NCBI GenBank assembly: GCA_007922195.1 | Contig: ML681963.1 | Coordinates: 139,151,622-139,215,621 of the forward strand | Length of the DNA: 64,000 nucleotides | Direction of reading: 5' to 3' | Source of the DNA: Podocnemis expansa | Lineage: Eukaryota; Chordata; Testudines; Podocnemididae | In this document: piece by piece, positions 11,956 to 24,100 of the stretch | Numbering within the stretch: position 1 is the stretch's first letter | Layout of the letters: every line of letters starts with the position of its first letter | The notes under the pieces: generated by a model | What the model was told of the DNA's origin: nothing | Seen by the model: only the letters and a program-made list of their open reading frames with translations | Database searches by the model: none | Made by a program: the position numbers and the translations under genes

Positions 11956-12651
11956 GAAGAATATAATAAGTGTGGTAGGGTGCTGCATGGATCTGTCAAG
12001 GGTCCAGTTTTGTTCAACATTTTTATCAAGGACTTGGATGACACCATAGAGAGCATGCTTATCAAGTTTGCAGATGATACGAAGCTAGAAATGGTTGTGA
12101 GTGCTTTGAAGGATAGGATCACAATTCAAAATTATTTGGACAAACTGGTGAAATGGTCTGAGATAAATAGAATGAAATTCAGTAAAGATAAGTGCCAAGT
12201 AGTCCACTTAGGGTTGAACAACGCATTGCACACAAACAAAATGGGCAATGACTGCCTAGGAAGCAGTACTGCAGAAAGGGATCTTGGTGTAATAGTGGAT
12301 CACAAGTTAAATATGAGTCAGCCGTGTAATACTGTTGCGCAAAAAAAAAAAAAACCGTTCTAGGGTGTATTAACAGCAGCACTGTGAGTAAGACAACTTG
12401 AGTACTGAATTCAGTTCTGGGCGCCTCATTTCAAGAAGTATGTGGCGAAACTGAAGAAGGTCCAGAGAAGGGCAACAAAAATGATTAGAGGTCCAGAACA
12501 TTTAATCTATGAGGGCAGATTGAAAGAGCTGGGTTTGTTTAGTCTAGGAAAAAGGAGACAGAATGAATATGATAACAGTTTTCAAATACCGAAAAGGTTC
12601 CTATGAGGAAGAAGGAGAAACATTATTCTCCTTAGTCACAGATGATAGGAC

Positions 12652-13024
12652 CAGAGGCTGCTTTTGGGGTAGGCAAAGCAGGCACTCACCTAGGGTCCCA
12701 AGCAATAAGGGGCCCTTTCACCTACTCCAAAAGCCATCTCTACCTCTCATCCTACAGGATATGTGGGGGCAGCTGGAGCTGGGACTGGTGGTGGGGCAGT
12801 ACTAGGCCCCTGGCAGGGTGCCAGGACTGTGGGGGGGGGGCTGGCTGTGGGAAGCTGGGGCCATGGGTGGTGGGTCTGGGGCCCTAGACAGGGTTGCAGG
12901 GGGCAAGGGTGTGGCCAAGGGTTGTTGGGGCTATGAGGAGGGCTGCAGCTGCCAGTGGGGATCTGGTAGGGAGCCCCACAATGGGCCTTTGCCTAGGGCC
13001 CCAGATGGTTTGAGGCCGCCTCTG
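12652..13024. mobile_element. hAT-type MITE, 373 bp, GC-rich, inside CR1
   Basis: The termini CAGAGGCTGC and GGCCGCCTCTG are inverted. The target duplication is a perfect 8 bp, GATAGGAC at 12644-12651 and 13025-13032. The open frames across this interval are chance frames in GC-rich DNA. Confidence 0.92.
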
Positions 13025-13277
13025 GATAGGACAAGAAGCAACAGGCTTAAATTACAGCAAGGGAGGTTCAGCCTAGACATCAGGAAAAAATTCCTAACTG
13101 TCAGGGTGATTAAACACTGGAATAAGTTGCCAAGGCAGGCTGTGCAACCTCCTGCATTGGAGGTTTTTAAGAGCAGGTTAGACAAACACCTGTCAGGCAT
13201 GGTATTTGGTTCTGCCATGAGTGCAGAGAACTGGACTCGATGACCTGTCACAGGCCCTTCCAATTTCTATGATTCTA

Positions 13278-13326
13278 ACAACTCAGACAAGAAAACGGAT
13301 ACCATCCTTTATTGGCATGGCAAGAT
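13278..13326 (+). pseudogene. Gypsy pol fragment between CR1 and the LTR-like block
   Basis: It reads FIGMAR at its end, the start of the RT/RNase H connection that resumes as YYRKFVPHFSTP at 13849. Together with 9109-9295 this fixes the original uninterrupted order. Confidence 0.7.
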
Positions 13327-13848
13327 GTAGGACAAATGAAAGATTCTGGGATGGTATAACAACAGTGGGCAATAAAGGCCTTCCCCGACCAAAACACATT
13401 TCCAGTCTGCCAGACTATGTAGTAAAGTAGTAGTTATCTAGGTGTTAGATAGTAGGATAAAGGTGGTGGGAATCAACACCCCTGCAGACAGTCCGTGTGA
13501 CCAGGAGAGGGCCTGATCACCCCTCCCTGTGAGTAATGGGCTATAACAACAGCCTATTTCCCTGACTTCACTGGACTTCACCGTAGGACCTTGAAGGGTG
13601 CCCAGAGGACATCACTCCCCAACTGAAGCCCACGGTCACAAAGGGCTCCCCAACTTCTGACTGGGTTGTAAGCCTGTCCATATTATTTTGTTTTTAACTC
13701 TGGGTATATCATTTTCTCTGGGTATTAGTTAAGTAATCTGTTAGGTAATAAAACATGTTCTACCTGCTATTTGCATCTCAGTGATTGTTGTTACTGGAAT
13801 CCTGGACATGAATCTCACTTGGGACTGGGGAACACAGGATATTACCGG
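13327..13848 (+). mobile_element. LTR-like insertion in gypsy pol
   Basis: It splits the FIGMARYY peptide block that is continuous in the paralogue at 9.18 kb, so it is a later insertion. It has an AATAAA polyadenylation signal near 13748 in a TA-rich stretch and a GT-rich stretch after it, as in an LTR. The exact termini and target duplication could not be set. No coding frame is apparent. Confidence 0.5.
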
Positions 13849-14372
13849 AAGTTTGTCCCTCACTTTAGTACTCCAATCTATATAAAAAGAGTAAGCCAGA
13901 CAAAGTTAGTTGGTCCGAACAGTGTCAACAGGCCTTTTAAAAATAGAATGAAGCTCTAAATAGACACCCAGTTCTGGTTAGCTTGAACTTTGGTATGTCT
14001 TTTGCTGATATACACAATGCTTCTGACACATGCTTGGGGCCATACAGACACAAACTGAAGAAAAGAGGGACAACCTATACTGTTTCTGAGCCAGAAAGAA
14101 CTTCCCTGAGGAAAAAATTATGTGATAATCAAAAAACTACTTGTGGCCACAGTGCAGTCCCTCAGAAAAGTACAGCCTTACCTTTTTTTAAGCAAAATTT
14201 CATTGTATACAGTGACAACTCCCCACTCACCTTGCTAAATCAAACAAAAGGCACAATCACCAAGTTGCTAAAAGGATGGCTAGTGCTCCAAGGTTATGAT
14301 GTGAAAGTATGTCATGTCAGAGAGAATCCTGATGTCCTATCGTGGAAACAAGTCAGTGTTTGCTGATTACCT
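13849..14372 (+). pseudogene. Ty3/gypsy RNase H region, decayed
   Basis: The frames carry YYRKFVPHFSTPIYIK, then A-S-D-T-C-L-G (the DASDTGLG block with changes), VYSDNSPLTLLNQTKGT, and the YDVKVCHVRENPDVLS block that ends gypsy RNase H domains. The order and spacing are those of a gypsy RT-RNase H connection. Stops and frameshifts break it. Confidence 0.88.
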
Positions 14373-14639
14373 GCTACAGAAGCCCAAAGTCAAAGGCCCA
14401 AGGACTATGAAGAAATGGCTGATCTGCCCAGTCTTGGTTCTCGTGCTAAGAATAACGTGTAAACATAGGGAAAACCCAGTTGCACAGGTTTGGAAAACTA
14501 AAATCTATCAAAAACCAAGGCTGGAATTGGAGTGATTACTGATAAGCTTCTCAGCATGCATGTAGGTTCTTTTACTGTTTTCATATGTTTTTCTCTGTAA
14601 TACTTTCACTTTAAGGATAAATATGCTTGCTTAAAAGGA
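14373..14639. other. Probable gypsy 3' flank, no domain left
   Basis: It follows RNase H directly. A T-rich stretch (about 14570-14610) could be LTR-derived, but no terminus was found. Confidence 0.35.
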
Positions 14640-15085
14640 GCTGGATGGTAATGTGGCTCTTGAATGAAAAATTGTGGCTCCCAGAAGAACGTCAGCAAAT
14701 CAATTTAGGAAAGCAGCCCCAGCCTAAGAGTTCAGGAGGAGGTCGGGACAGTGGGAGAAGCACAGCATGGTTGGGGAGAAGTGCGGCATGGTCAGGATTT
14801 TAAATAACTGGCCACTAGCCTGCAGTCTTCTACATTGAGCAGCAGATAAGTTTTTACTCTATAGGCTTAATTTTCATGGTAACCTTAAGTAATTATTAGA
14901 ATCTGACATTTGTAAGATCAATATTTGCCCTCTTGTTATGATAAAATTAAAGTGTGCAATGAATTTTAAACTTAGTCATTTTGGAGTAAGTAAAAGTATG
15001 TGGCTATATGCCTCGGTGCGGCTCTCGAAGGTTTAATAATCAACTTGTGTGGCTCTTAAGTTCCATAAGCTTGGCCACCCGGGTT
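14640..15085. mobile_element. Possible hAT-like relic
   Basis: AATGTGGCTCTTGA near the left and GTGTGGCTCTTAAG near the right, followed by TTGGCCACCC, resemble the subterminal and terminal parts of hAT elements such as the one at 4437-4717. The ends are too diverged to define. Confidence 0.35.
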
Positions 15086-17149
15086 ATTGCTATCAGAGGG
15101 AAAGCAAAGTGCAGGTGCTGCTGACCTTTCAAGCAGTCAGGCTGGCTGGAGGTATCACAGGGTAGGGCAGGGCACTGAGAAGCTTTAAAATCCCCCAGAA
15201 GGAGGAAGTGAGACCTGCGTCTCTGCCCAAGAAAGATGACAGCTTTAGGAGTCAAAAGCTGGTGCCGCAGCTGAACAATCAAGGGGAAATATAAGTACAG
15301 TTGCCCTGAGACTGTAATAGTTCCATTTTCAGTAATACATATTCTTCCTTTACTAGTTGAACATGTAGTTTAATACTGATTCCTAGTCCAAAGTCTTATG
15401 CCATCAAAATGAGCAAAACGCCCCAGTTAACATCTTTCCGGAAACCATAACTTTTGTGGTTTTTATTGTGCAATCTCAATCTCAGCTGTGCCTGAACACT
15501 TTTTTTTTTTTAAAAACATTGAATTCAATATCCCATGGAAACACTACTTGCCAGAAACAATATCTATAAAGCACAGCACAGAGCAGAGTTGCCAACACCA
15601 GATGACGTTAAACAAACAGCAACTCTCCAGTGCCTAGCAATTAGAATTGATAAGAGCCCTGTTTTCTTCTGGAATTCTTTTCAACTAACAGTGAGCTCTG
15701 GAATTGCTAACGACTGAAGGTTTTTATGACATTGCTTATTATGAACGCACAGTCTTACAGGAGCTGATAAGCGCCTCTGTATGCTTTACTGGTGTTTGCG
15801 AATGGCCAAGACTGTTGACAGGGAGTTTATTGTTAAGAAAGACACCAACAGCACCTCAAGGACAGGGACATTCCAACACTTGTCATAGAGGTGGCAATTT
15901 CCCACTAATTCACACAACACCATGACCTCACAGACCCCAACAGAGCTGCTAATGACTTTAGACTTTGATGCTTCGAGATGTGAAGAAACGAATGTTTTCA
16001 TCATTCAAGAACTCTAACATACTAGAACTCCTGATCAACTGGAATAAAATGAGGCTGAAACTACCCAGGAGTTTTCAGTCATTGCTGGCTTACCACTGAT
16101 ACTACTTACTGAACCATCAGAGGTTGTTTTAGACTAGGAAGCTGCCAAAGGCAACAGATTTCTAAGAATAGCAGATTGGCAGCGGGGGTTGGGGGGATTA
16201 TTGGTAATTTGTACTGTGGTACAATCCCATCATGGATCAGGACCTAACTGTGACATATGATAACAAAGCAATGATGATACCTCTCCCAAAAAGTTACATT
16301 GCAGGTTTCAGTACCTATAAATAGATATTCGCACTGGTGACCTATGCTATACCCAGGAAAGGCCCCAGATGGTTGATAACACAAGAAATCCCCAGTTTAA
16401 CCAAAGTCTTTAAAAATAAATACATAAATAAATCTCTTCTCCCAATGTAATTTTTATTTCATAGTGCACCCATACATTTCACAAACTGTGCTTCAAACAA
16501 GCAAGAATGTTGTTACATCTCATAGCCACCATTGTTCAAAAATTATCTCACAAAGAGAGCTGGATGGAGCTTTTTAAGGAACATTTCAGTTTCAACCAAC
16601 TTCCAGTAAAATGCTAGCACATATCTATCAGAACTGTAAATCCCCACATCCCACCATTGCCTATGTGCTGGCAGGTCCAACAGATGCATGGAGATGACAT
16701 AGCTGGACATGTTACTAAGAAAGTGCATTTCCTAAGAATGCTGAATATCAAAATTTAGTACTTCTTTTCCAAAAGGGTTTATGCTCTTGAAACAGATACT
16801 TTACTTACCCAATGGCCATCACAGTCAGTAGAAAGACAGGAATTGGATCAGGCCATGTATTATTAGTCAAAAGTACCATTAAATGTTTTTAAAAAAAAAG
16901 TACTTAGTATATTTGTTCCAATAAGTAAAGGAATTCACCTAGCCAGTTTTGTTAAAAAAGGGAAAAAAGAATTAAAAATAATGTTAACAGCGCTAATGCC
17001 TCAGGAGTTTGCAGTAAGAAGTTAAAAATTTGGTAGACACAGTACTGTTCCTGAGGTTAAAAAGGTGTCCATTTGACAGAGCTAAAACCCAGAAAGCTGC
17101 TATCAGTAGATTTACAGTGGAGTTTCAGTGTAAGAAGAGAGCTAAGTGG
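15086..17149. other. Intronic DNA, no feature seen
   Basis: No repeat family or protein pattern was recognised. The short open frames on both strands look like chance. Confidence 0.4.
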
Positions 17150-17264
17150 GATTTTCTCCCACGTAAGCTCATGTAATAAATAATTTTGTTAGTTTTTAAG
17201 TGCCACAGAACTCCTTGCTTTATTTTGCTGAACTAGCCTAACATCACTACCCCTTTGGAACTTG
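17150..17264 (+). mobile_element. Penelope-like element 3' tail
   Basis: It contains TGGGATTTTCTCCCACGTAA, AATAAATAATTTTGTTAG, AGTGCCACAGAACTCCTTGC and CTACCCCTTTGGAACTT, in the same order as in the 51.3-51.46 kb PLE tail. Confidence 0.9.
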
Positions 17265-17285
17265 GCACCATTTTACAAAGTTCAT

Positions 17286-17437
17286 CAGGGCCGTAACTAT
17301 AGCAGGGCAAATGGGGCTTTGCTCCAGGCATCCCAGCATGGCTCCATTGAGCCACTCTATCAAAGGGCGTGTTCTGTGCCACTCGCTCCAGGCACCAATC
17401 ATTGTAAGGGGTGCCAAAATGACTAGTTACAGTGCTG
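17286..17437. mobile_element. hAT MITE, family with CAGGGCCGTAACTA ends
   Basis: The left terminus is CAGGGCCGTAACTA and the right is TAGTTACAGTGCTG. The flanking octamers are AAGTTCAT (17278-17285) and AAGCTCAT (17438-17445). The same family occurs at 40746-40925 and 50847-51208. Confidence 0.85.
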
Positions 17438-18611
17438 AAGCTCATATACCTATCACATTGCATCAAGCACCCTCTCACACCATAATGGGTCTCTGAAATC
17501 AGTTTCAAATGAATGCATGGAGTTACAGCTACATATGAGCCAAAGACAAAATAGATTTACAGCTCCATATAAGCCAAAGACAAAATGATAATTTCTATGT
17601 TTGTGAGGCACTCAGATACTAACGTGATGAGTGCCACAGAAATCATCCACCTGTGCATCAAACGAGCAATGCCTACGCACGCTGAGGGAATAGAATTAAG
17701 GTTGCAGTACTACCACCATTACATCATTTGCTGAATCTGAGGACTGCTTCACCCAACCTCGATATTCTTTTAACATATTTTAGCATGAAATACTAAATAG
17801 AATTATGATAAATAATAACTATCCAAGCCCAAAGATGTCACAATTTAGAACAAAGGCAAATAAAGTAAGAGTCATGAAAGGTTGTAATCCATAATGCACA
17901 TGAATCTGGCAATAGTTATGCAGGTATAATGTGTTTAATTTGAAAACTAATGCTCACATACATGTCTTCCATATGTAAAAGTCAAAACAGAAAACTCAAA
18001 GTGATTGTTGAGCAGTACGATGGTGGATGGCCTGATGACTTAGAAACTGCTGAGCCAACACATTTATTCCATGGAAAGTGTTGAGATAAAATTATCTCAA
18101 TACTTTCTGGATCACTGATAAGATAACAGTACATAATCACTTCATCTTATTCTCACTACTGTTATACAAATATTTACTTCTTTAAATTTGTGATGTTTAC
18201 CTACATTTAGATGTCTTCTAGGAAACAAGTGAATGTAAAACAAATGAGATAACCCTGGAACAGTCTATGGAAGACAGAATTTGCTTAACTTTGCAAAGGC
18301 CAGAGAAAGTTTTTTTTGTATAAGACACAAATCAAGCACTGGTTCTGAACATGGATCCCTCTAGGATGGTCAGATGGTCCTTTTTCTGAGAAAGTGGTGA
18401 AGGCATCACCGCCTACACACTGTCCCTACCTCCTTTACCCTGCGTGGTAAAGTGGTCACTGGCACTCCATAGTCTTAAGGGGATAAGATCAGGAGATTCT
18501 ACTGTTTTTCACAGCATGTCCCTTATTCCACTGGATCTCAGTGAGGAGTATATGTGCATCTGCATCTAGGATATGAAGAGGTCTTCTAGAAGATACTCAA
18601 CTCATCTAGAT
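17438..18611. other. Intronic DNA with an ancient dispersed repeat
   Basis: Positions 17595-17650 (GAGGCACTCAGATACTAACG and then GATGAGTGCCACAGAA) match a widely dispersed old reptile repeat also present near 20430-20470. The rest is unrecognised. Confidence 0.5.
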
Positions 18612-19029
18612 CAGTGTTTCTCAACCTGGGCGCTGGAGCCCTGAGAGCAGGGGGTTTATGGAATGGGGGGGGGAGATAAGTGCAGGGCTGACATTAGGGG
18701 GTGGCAAATATGGCAACTACCTGTGGCCCCCATGAAGCTAAATTACATGCTTCAGCCCCACCACCTTCAGACAAGGCTAACAAGTGAAAAATAGGCTCAA
18801 GCATCACGCTGAATTGTAAGTACAATATTTATATTCCACTTGATTTATTTTACAATTGTATGGTAAAAATGAGAAAGGAAGCACTTTCTCAGTAACTATA
18901 GACTGTGACACTTGTTTTTATGTCTGATTTTGTAAGCAAGTAGTTTTTAATTGAGGTGAAACTTGGGGCATGCAAAACAAATCAGACGCTAAAAAGGATT
19001 CAGTGGTCTGGAAGGGTTGAGAACCAATG
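18612..19029. mobile_element. hAT element, Charlie-like ends
   Basis: The termini are CAGTGTTTCTCAACC on the left and GGTTGAGAACCAATG on the right. No matching target octamers were seen, so the ends may have decayed. Confidence 0.72.
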
Positions 19030-19090
19030 CCTTATTCTGTCACCGGATTTACTGACAGTAGGCAATACAGTTTCAGTCCCAATTATAAAC

Positions 19091-19176
19091 AAGGAGTCAC
19101 TTGGCACTTTTAAAGACTAACCAATTTATTTACCACATGAGCTTTTGTGGGAGAAAAATCCCACTTTGTATAATGC
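19091..19176 (-). mobile_element. Penelope-like element 3' tail, inverted member of a pair
   Basis: The reverse complement gives the PLE order: GTGGGATTTTTCTCCCAC, AAAGCTCATGTGG, then AAAGTGCCAAGTGACTCCTT. It faces a plus-strand tail at 19205-19285. Confidence 0.85.
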
Positions 19177-19204
19177 TTTGAATAAATTTGAATTTTGAAC
19201 AAAT

Positions 19205-19285
19205 TTATTAGTCTTGAAAAGTGCCACAGGACTCTTTATTTGTTTTGGTGAACTAGACTGAGATGGCTACCCCTTTGGAACTAGT
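19205..19285 (+). mobile_element. Penelope-like element 3' tail, forward member of a pair
   Basis: It contains AAAGTGCCACAGGACTCTTT and GATGGCTACCCCTTTGGAAC. With 19091-19176 it forms a head-to-head pair with both 3' ends outward. Confidence 0.88.
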
Positions 19286-20782
19286 CCCAAATAGAGCTCT
19301 GTCGTATTACTTCTTTTTGGCCCCTCCATTGCTGCTACAGAACAGAAGGATCCAGCCAATGGCAATCTGGTCTGTGCTGAAGGTAGACAGCCCAAGGAAG
19401 AAGGGGAGGCTGGATGAACTGCAGTCCTCTTTAGGCACCAGCTCCTGTCTAAGCAGAAAGGGACTGGAAAGGAGCAGAATGTTCATAATGTGTCTCTCCC
19501 GCTGTAACATACTCCTAGCAGAGGTAAGGCACTGGATAGTTCTGAAAGAGTACTTAATGGTGTTGGTTGGTTGGGTTTTTTGGGGTTTTTTTGTTTGGTT
19601 TTTTTTTTGGGGGGGGGGGAATTAAACAATCTAGTTTGAACAATGAGAACATATTGAGAGGGGTAAGGGGTTCATCAAGGAAATGAAGTAGAGGTGGACA
19701 AGAAACAATAGCTAGGCATGGATGAAACATTTTAAAACAGAAACAAAAACAAAACCTAACAGTATCACTCAAACTGTTCCTAAATTACATAATAATGGAA
19801 GCTACAGCATGTCCAGTGTCTGGAAATACAAGTCAGTCACCAAAAATATGCTTCCATACTTTCTTCATATCACTACAGAAATTCTACTGTGGAACTACAG
19901 CTACAGATAAAGTTTTGGGATGCAACATTCAGACCCTAAACTATTACCTGATTATCATTTCTGTGCTTTCTATATGAAATCATTTCCTCTAGTTTTCTTT
20001 TATACCATTCTGTATCTTCTGATCACTTTTTTATGGAAAAAGCTCTGATTTAACAAGTGTGAAAAACAACCAGACATTAAAGTGTTGTTTAGAACTTGTT
20101 ATTCAGTTTCTTTACATTAAGAAGGCAATACGAGATACGTAAAAACATACACTGAAAAGTGAAATGTCAGCTACCTTTTATACCCAACATATAAAGGCCC
20201 AAATTTTCAAGAGATTAGTGGTTTTGGGTATCTCAGTTTTGAAGTACCCAACTGAAGATACAGCTTTCTCTGTGGCTGGCCCAAAACTATGGAATTAACT
20301 CTCACAAGAAAGGATTCCACTTACATGGATTCCAAAACAAAATATTCCACAAACTTCTACTTCTGGGAAGAGGATGAAAGAACCGACGTGACAAAATATT
20401 TGTCACATTGCTTACTGCATGAGAGGGAGGCACTCAAATACAATGGTGATGAATGCAGCATAATGGAGGTACTCAAGTAGTAAAGTGATTAAGTGCACAC
20501 GCATCTGTAGGATCAGGGCCTAACATATAGAAAACTACTGTACTACTGCATACTGTCATTGTATGCGACGGTATATTAGAAACAGAACGAGAAAACTAAC
20601 TAGAAAACAAGATCTTCACGAACAGTTACCTTGACTGGTTGCAAACAGCATAAGCATGTTGCATCTAAAAAAAATAAATCAGTTAATTTATGATGCTATT
20701 AGTGATGCTGGGCACGAAAATTCACTTTTTAAAAAAACTGAAAGAATCTCACAACATACAAGTCATTTACCAGAGGAATATT
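19286..20782. other. Intronic DNA with low-complexity and ancient-repeat patches
   Basis: 19557-19620 is a G/T-rich low-complexity run. 20190-20270 and 20370-20480 resemble old reptile repeats (GAGGCACTCAAATACAATGG). Otherwise unrecognised. Confidence 0.5.
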
Positions 20783-20937
20783 CAGTAGTGTAGCCCCTGG
20801 GTGCCGGACTGCAAGGAGATACCAGGTGGCAGGGGTAGGGGTGGGAAAGGGGGCGGGGGGGGCAACAAGGCATGGAATGGTGAGGGGCAGCCAGGGGAAT
20901 ACAAATGTGGGTTTAGCCCCCCCTCACTATGCCACTG
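20783..20937. mobile_element. hAT MITE, 155 bp, ends CAGTAGTGTAGC / CTATGCCACTG
   Basis: Inverted termini with a perfect 8-bp target duplication, GGAATATT at 20775-20782 and 20938-20945. The interior is G-rich. Confidence 0.92.
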
Positions 20938-20945
20938 GGAATATT

Positions 20946-22429
20946 TAAGAATGAAGTAACTATATAGTTTTTTTTTAATTATTATTTTTCAGCAAGTTGT
21001 TGAAGCCAAGCAGGGGAAACCACAATGTCAGGTGCTTTCTCTCCTTTATCTGTTTTTGGGAGACAGCCAGTTTGGAGAAGTTTTGTTGTACAATCGGATG
21101 CTATTTGTAAGTATGAAGGATAAAGCCCCATTGTTTATGATGAACCTCAGAAGAAAAAGTTCTCTTCTCTTTTCAGTGTACACATATTCTTGAGTCTTAG
21201 AATGAGTTATCCATATGCAAAAAAAAAGGAAAAAAACTAGACACCTAGACATTCCATTTCAGTCACTGGATTCTACTAGCAAGGAGATAGCAGCTTTCAA
21301 TTCCATATTATCAGTGTTATGAAACTTAATTATCAAATGACACATTTATATCATAACAACTCAATGAAGATTAGTGAGAAGAATGGATGAGACTCATACT
21401 ACCATTAAAACCATCAATGTGCAATTTTGAAAGCCCTGAATCAATATGTGTGGAAGCAAGAGCAAATAAAACGGAAGAGATGCAGATATTCAGCACAATA
21501 AATCTAATTTGCTTTTGTTCAAAGTTTTCAAGTTGGAAAGGTGAGAATATATAAAACTTTATTTTTATTTTTAAAGTTGCCTAACAATTTCCACTGTAAC
21601 TTCCTGTTCTTCAATTCTTTACAACTTTTGCAAAAAAAAACTAAGTTTTTGGGCTGTGGTTTTCCATGCTGCACCAGGTGTGTGCCTCAGGCTGAGGTTT
21701 TTTCTGAAAGTTTGATCAAAAAGGTTTTAGCCATTTTTAGGAAAGTGGTAAGTCAAAAATAGGTAGCTTTTGCTATATGAACAGCTTTAGTATTTGAGGA
21801 GTTTGGAGCAGGAAGTTGAAATTTGGTACAGAGGTAGCCCCAAAGTCAAAGTAGTGTCCATCACTATCACTTTGAATATTGATATAAAGATTAGCCCAAA
21901 TTATAAGACTGAGGGTGGGGGGGTATCACCATTTGTGGCACACACCACAGAACTTGCTTTTTGTTTGCTCAGTTCTTTAAAAACAAACTGTGACTGCTGC
22001 ACTGCATATGCTTCCAGGCCCTAATGAGTCCTCTTCATACTTTCTCAAAAATCACACAGTTATAGCTCCCAACTAAACACACACACAGTGGATCTCTTCT
22101 TGTTCTACCACCCTCCTATACCCCCCCAAAATCAAAATCCCCTTTGTTCCAGCAGAAAAGGAAAACTGAGCTGGCTCAATCCTTAGTTGTGTTGAAGAGT
22201 ACGAAGATAGCTGAAAGCCAGCTTTCATACTCCCCCAATCCTGTGTTGGCTGGGGGCTGTAACAGCCCTCTACTTAACTTAAAGAAACTTCCGACTGCTT
22301 CTAAAATGCCTTCAGATTCTTGATGGAAGGAGCTGCTGAAAGATTATTATAACATGAGTGTAATGTGATGTACTCACCATCCATGAGCATCCCCTGGTCA
22401 AGTGCGTGTGCCTGCACACACTCAGATTC
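20946..22429. other. Intronic DNA, no feature seen
   Basis: Nothing recognised on either strand. Confidence 0.4.
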
Positions 22430-22583
22430 TGGTGGGTCTTTGGTGACTCAGCCCTCCGGCCAAGTCACACAGTCTGTATGCAAAATTAGAACCCATTCCA
22501 AGGGAGAGTCCAATAAGAAGCCTATCTGAGTACCCGTCCATTGGTCTTTCTTTCCCTGTAGCCCTCACATGGCTAAGAACTTT
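22430..22583. repeat. Left arm of a 154-bp near-identical inverted repeat
   Basis: Its reverse complement occurs at 24101-24254 with one mismatch and no indel by direct comparison. The outer end begins TGGTGGGTCTTTGGTGACTC. Both arms share a short open frame, but no protein family was recognised. No flanking target duplication is visible. Confidence 0.92.
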
Positions 22584-22663
22584 AATTAGTCCAGCAGTCT
22601 TTAAACAGTTTTGGTCCTGGCATTGAGCTGTTCTCCAGGGTTCCCTCCTTGAAAACTGTGTCC

Positions 22664-22757
22664 TTACCCATCTGAGGAAGTGGGATCTTCTCCCACGAAA
22701 GCTCATGCATAAAATAAATCTGTTAGTCTTAAACTGCCACACAACTCTTTGTTGTTT
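22664..22757 (+). mobile_element. Penelope-like element 3' tail between the inverted-repeat arms
   Basis: It contains CATCTGAGGAAGTGGGATCT, TCTCCCACGAAAGCTCATGC and AATAAATCTGTTAG. The final ACTAACATGGCTACC block is missing, so the copy is 3'-truncated or diverged. Confidence 0.85.
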
Positions 22758-24100
22758 TTTTTGTGCAGGGCCTTTCAAAGAGTTCAGTTCCCTTTCTGAG
22801 GTGCATTAAAGTCCAGGCCACCTTTACAGTGGCTGGTGGGGGAGGACCTGGGTCGGCTCTCTATTCCAGGTCCCAGCTCAAGTACAGAAATCATCCACAA
22901 ATGTCCCGTTAACTACACAGTCTTGCTGCTGTGATTCCCTCGGCCACTTCCACATAGCTCCAACATGTTCTTCACTCTTACTTCAGAGCCTTGTCCTGTT
23001 TGAATCTCAGCTGCCAGCCAAGAGTATCTTTTTGTTCTCACTGGTCTCTGTCAGCACTGCACTGTTGCAGGTCCTGTAGCTTGCTTGCTCTTTCCCTCCC
23101 TGCCTCAGCCAGCCAACCAGGCATATCACCCATGCCTGAGATCACTTCCTTGCTGGAATTAGAGTTGATTTTGTCCATGCACCTCTTCTTATACTAGTCT
23201 GCTGGGTCCTGACTGGCTGCTCCCTGCAGCCTCTCTGATTGACTACTTCCCACACAGCCACTCCATGCAGAATGGAGAGCCTCTCCCCTGCCTTCTTCTA
23301 CGGCTGGGTGTGGCACGACCACAAGGCCTCCGGCAAAGGGCCTCTGGACCTAGTCCACCTCATCTCATAAAGCAAAAGCAAAGAACAGCATTTCCTTGCC
23401 TTTCTAAACTAACACCTATAGCTCCTCTTTATATTTTTTAATCAAGAAGTAGAGTGACTTTAGCAAGAAACTCACATCATCCCTAATAACTTTTTAAGCA
23501 GCCACATCAAACTACCAGAGGACAAAATACCACATCAGCAATAAGATGGCAGTAAGTGAAGGCTTGTGAATACATCTGCCTCCCCAGTCATCACAATTAT
23601 TTGTATTACAGTGGAGGACAAGTGTGCCAGGATGGCACAAACATATAGTAACATCAGTTTCTCTTAATAAAGAATAGAAACTAATAACAGATTTCTATTA
23701 ATCTTTCTGTGGTTCAACAAGCTGGCCCTACACTCCAACAGTCAGTGTTTCAAAGTACCTCAGTCTCCCATTTAACCTCTTAATGGGGGCAAGACATTTT
23801 CTTCCTGAAGCTGAGATAGTATTCTTCTAGCTACTGAATGCCAAACCACTCACAGGCATTACATCAAGCCACTAACACACTTTCAACTGTCCATTAATCA
23901 CAAAAGTCAGTTTCTACACAGTCTAAATTGTCCACAAACCATGGTACATGTGCATAGTCACCATTTTCTGTTGCACATGTTGATGTTGGCACCATTAGCT
24001 GCAATAAATCCAGAGCTCAGATACCTGGAACTAAGCCAAATTATTTCATTACAACAACTGAATCAACTTTTGCTGTGATTCAGTTGCAAGGAAGGTTTTC
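22758..24100. other. Spacer of the 22.4/24.2 kb inverted repeat
   Basis: Moderately GC-rich to about 23360, then AT-rich. No transposase-like frame or known repeat was seen apart from the PLE tail at its left end. Confidence 0.45.

Larger units (their letters stand above)
11118..13277 (+). mobile_element. CR1 LINE inserted in gypsy pol; itself carries two hAT insertions
   Basis: Reading forward it encodes NYRPISLVSVPGKIMEQ, SQHGFVKNQSCQTNL, then FADDTKLE (catalytic box near 12067), MKFSKDKCQVVHLG, AERDLGVIVDHKLNMSQ and the C-terminal GLFSLGKRR block. It ends at the CR1 3' terminus (TTCCAATTTCTATGATTCT). The frame is broken by stops and by insertions at 11598-11955 and 12652-13024. It splits the surrounding gypsy element between reverse transcriptase and RNase H. 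Confidence 0.93.
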
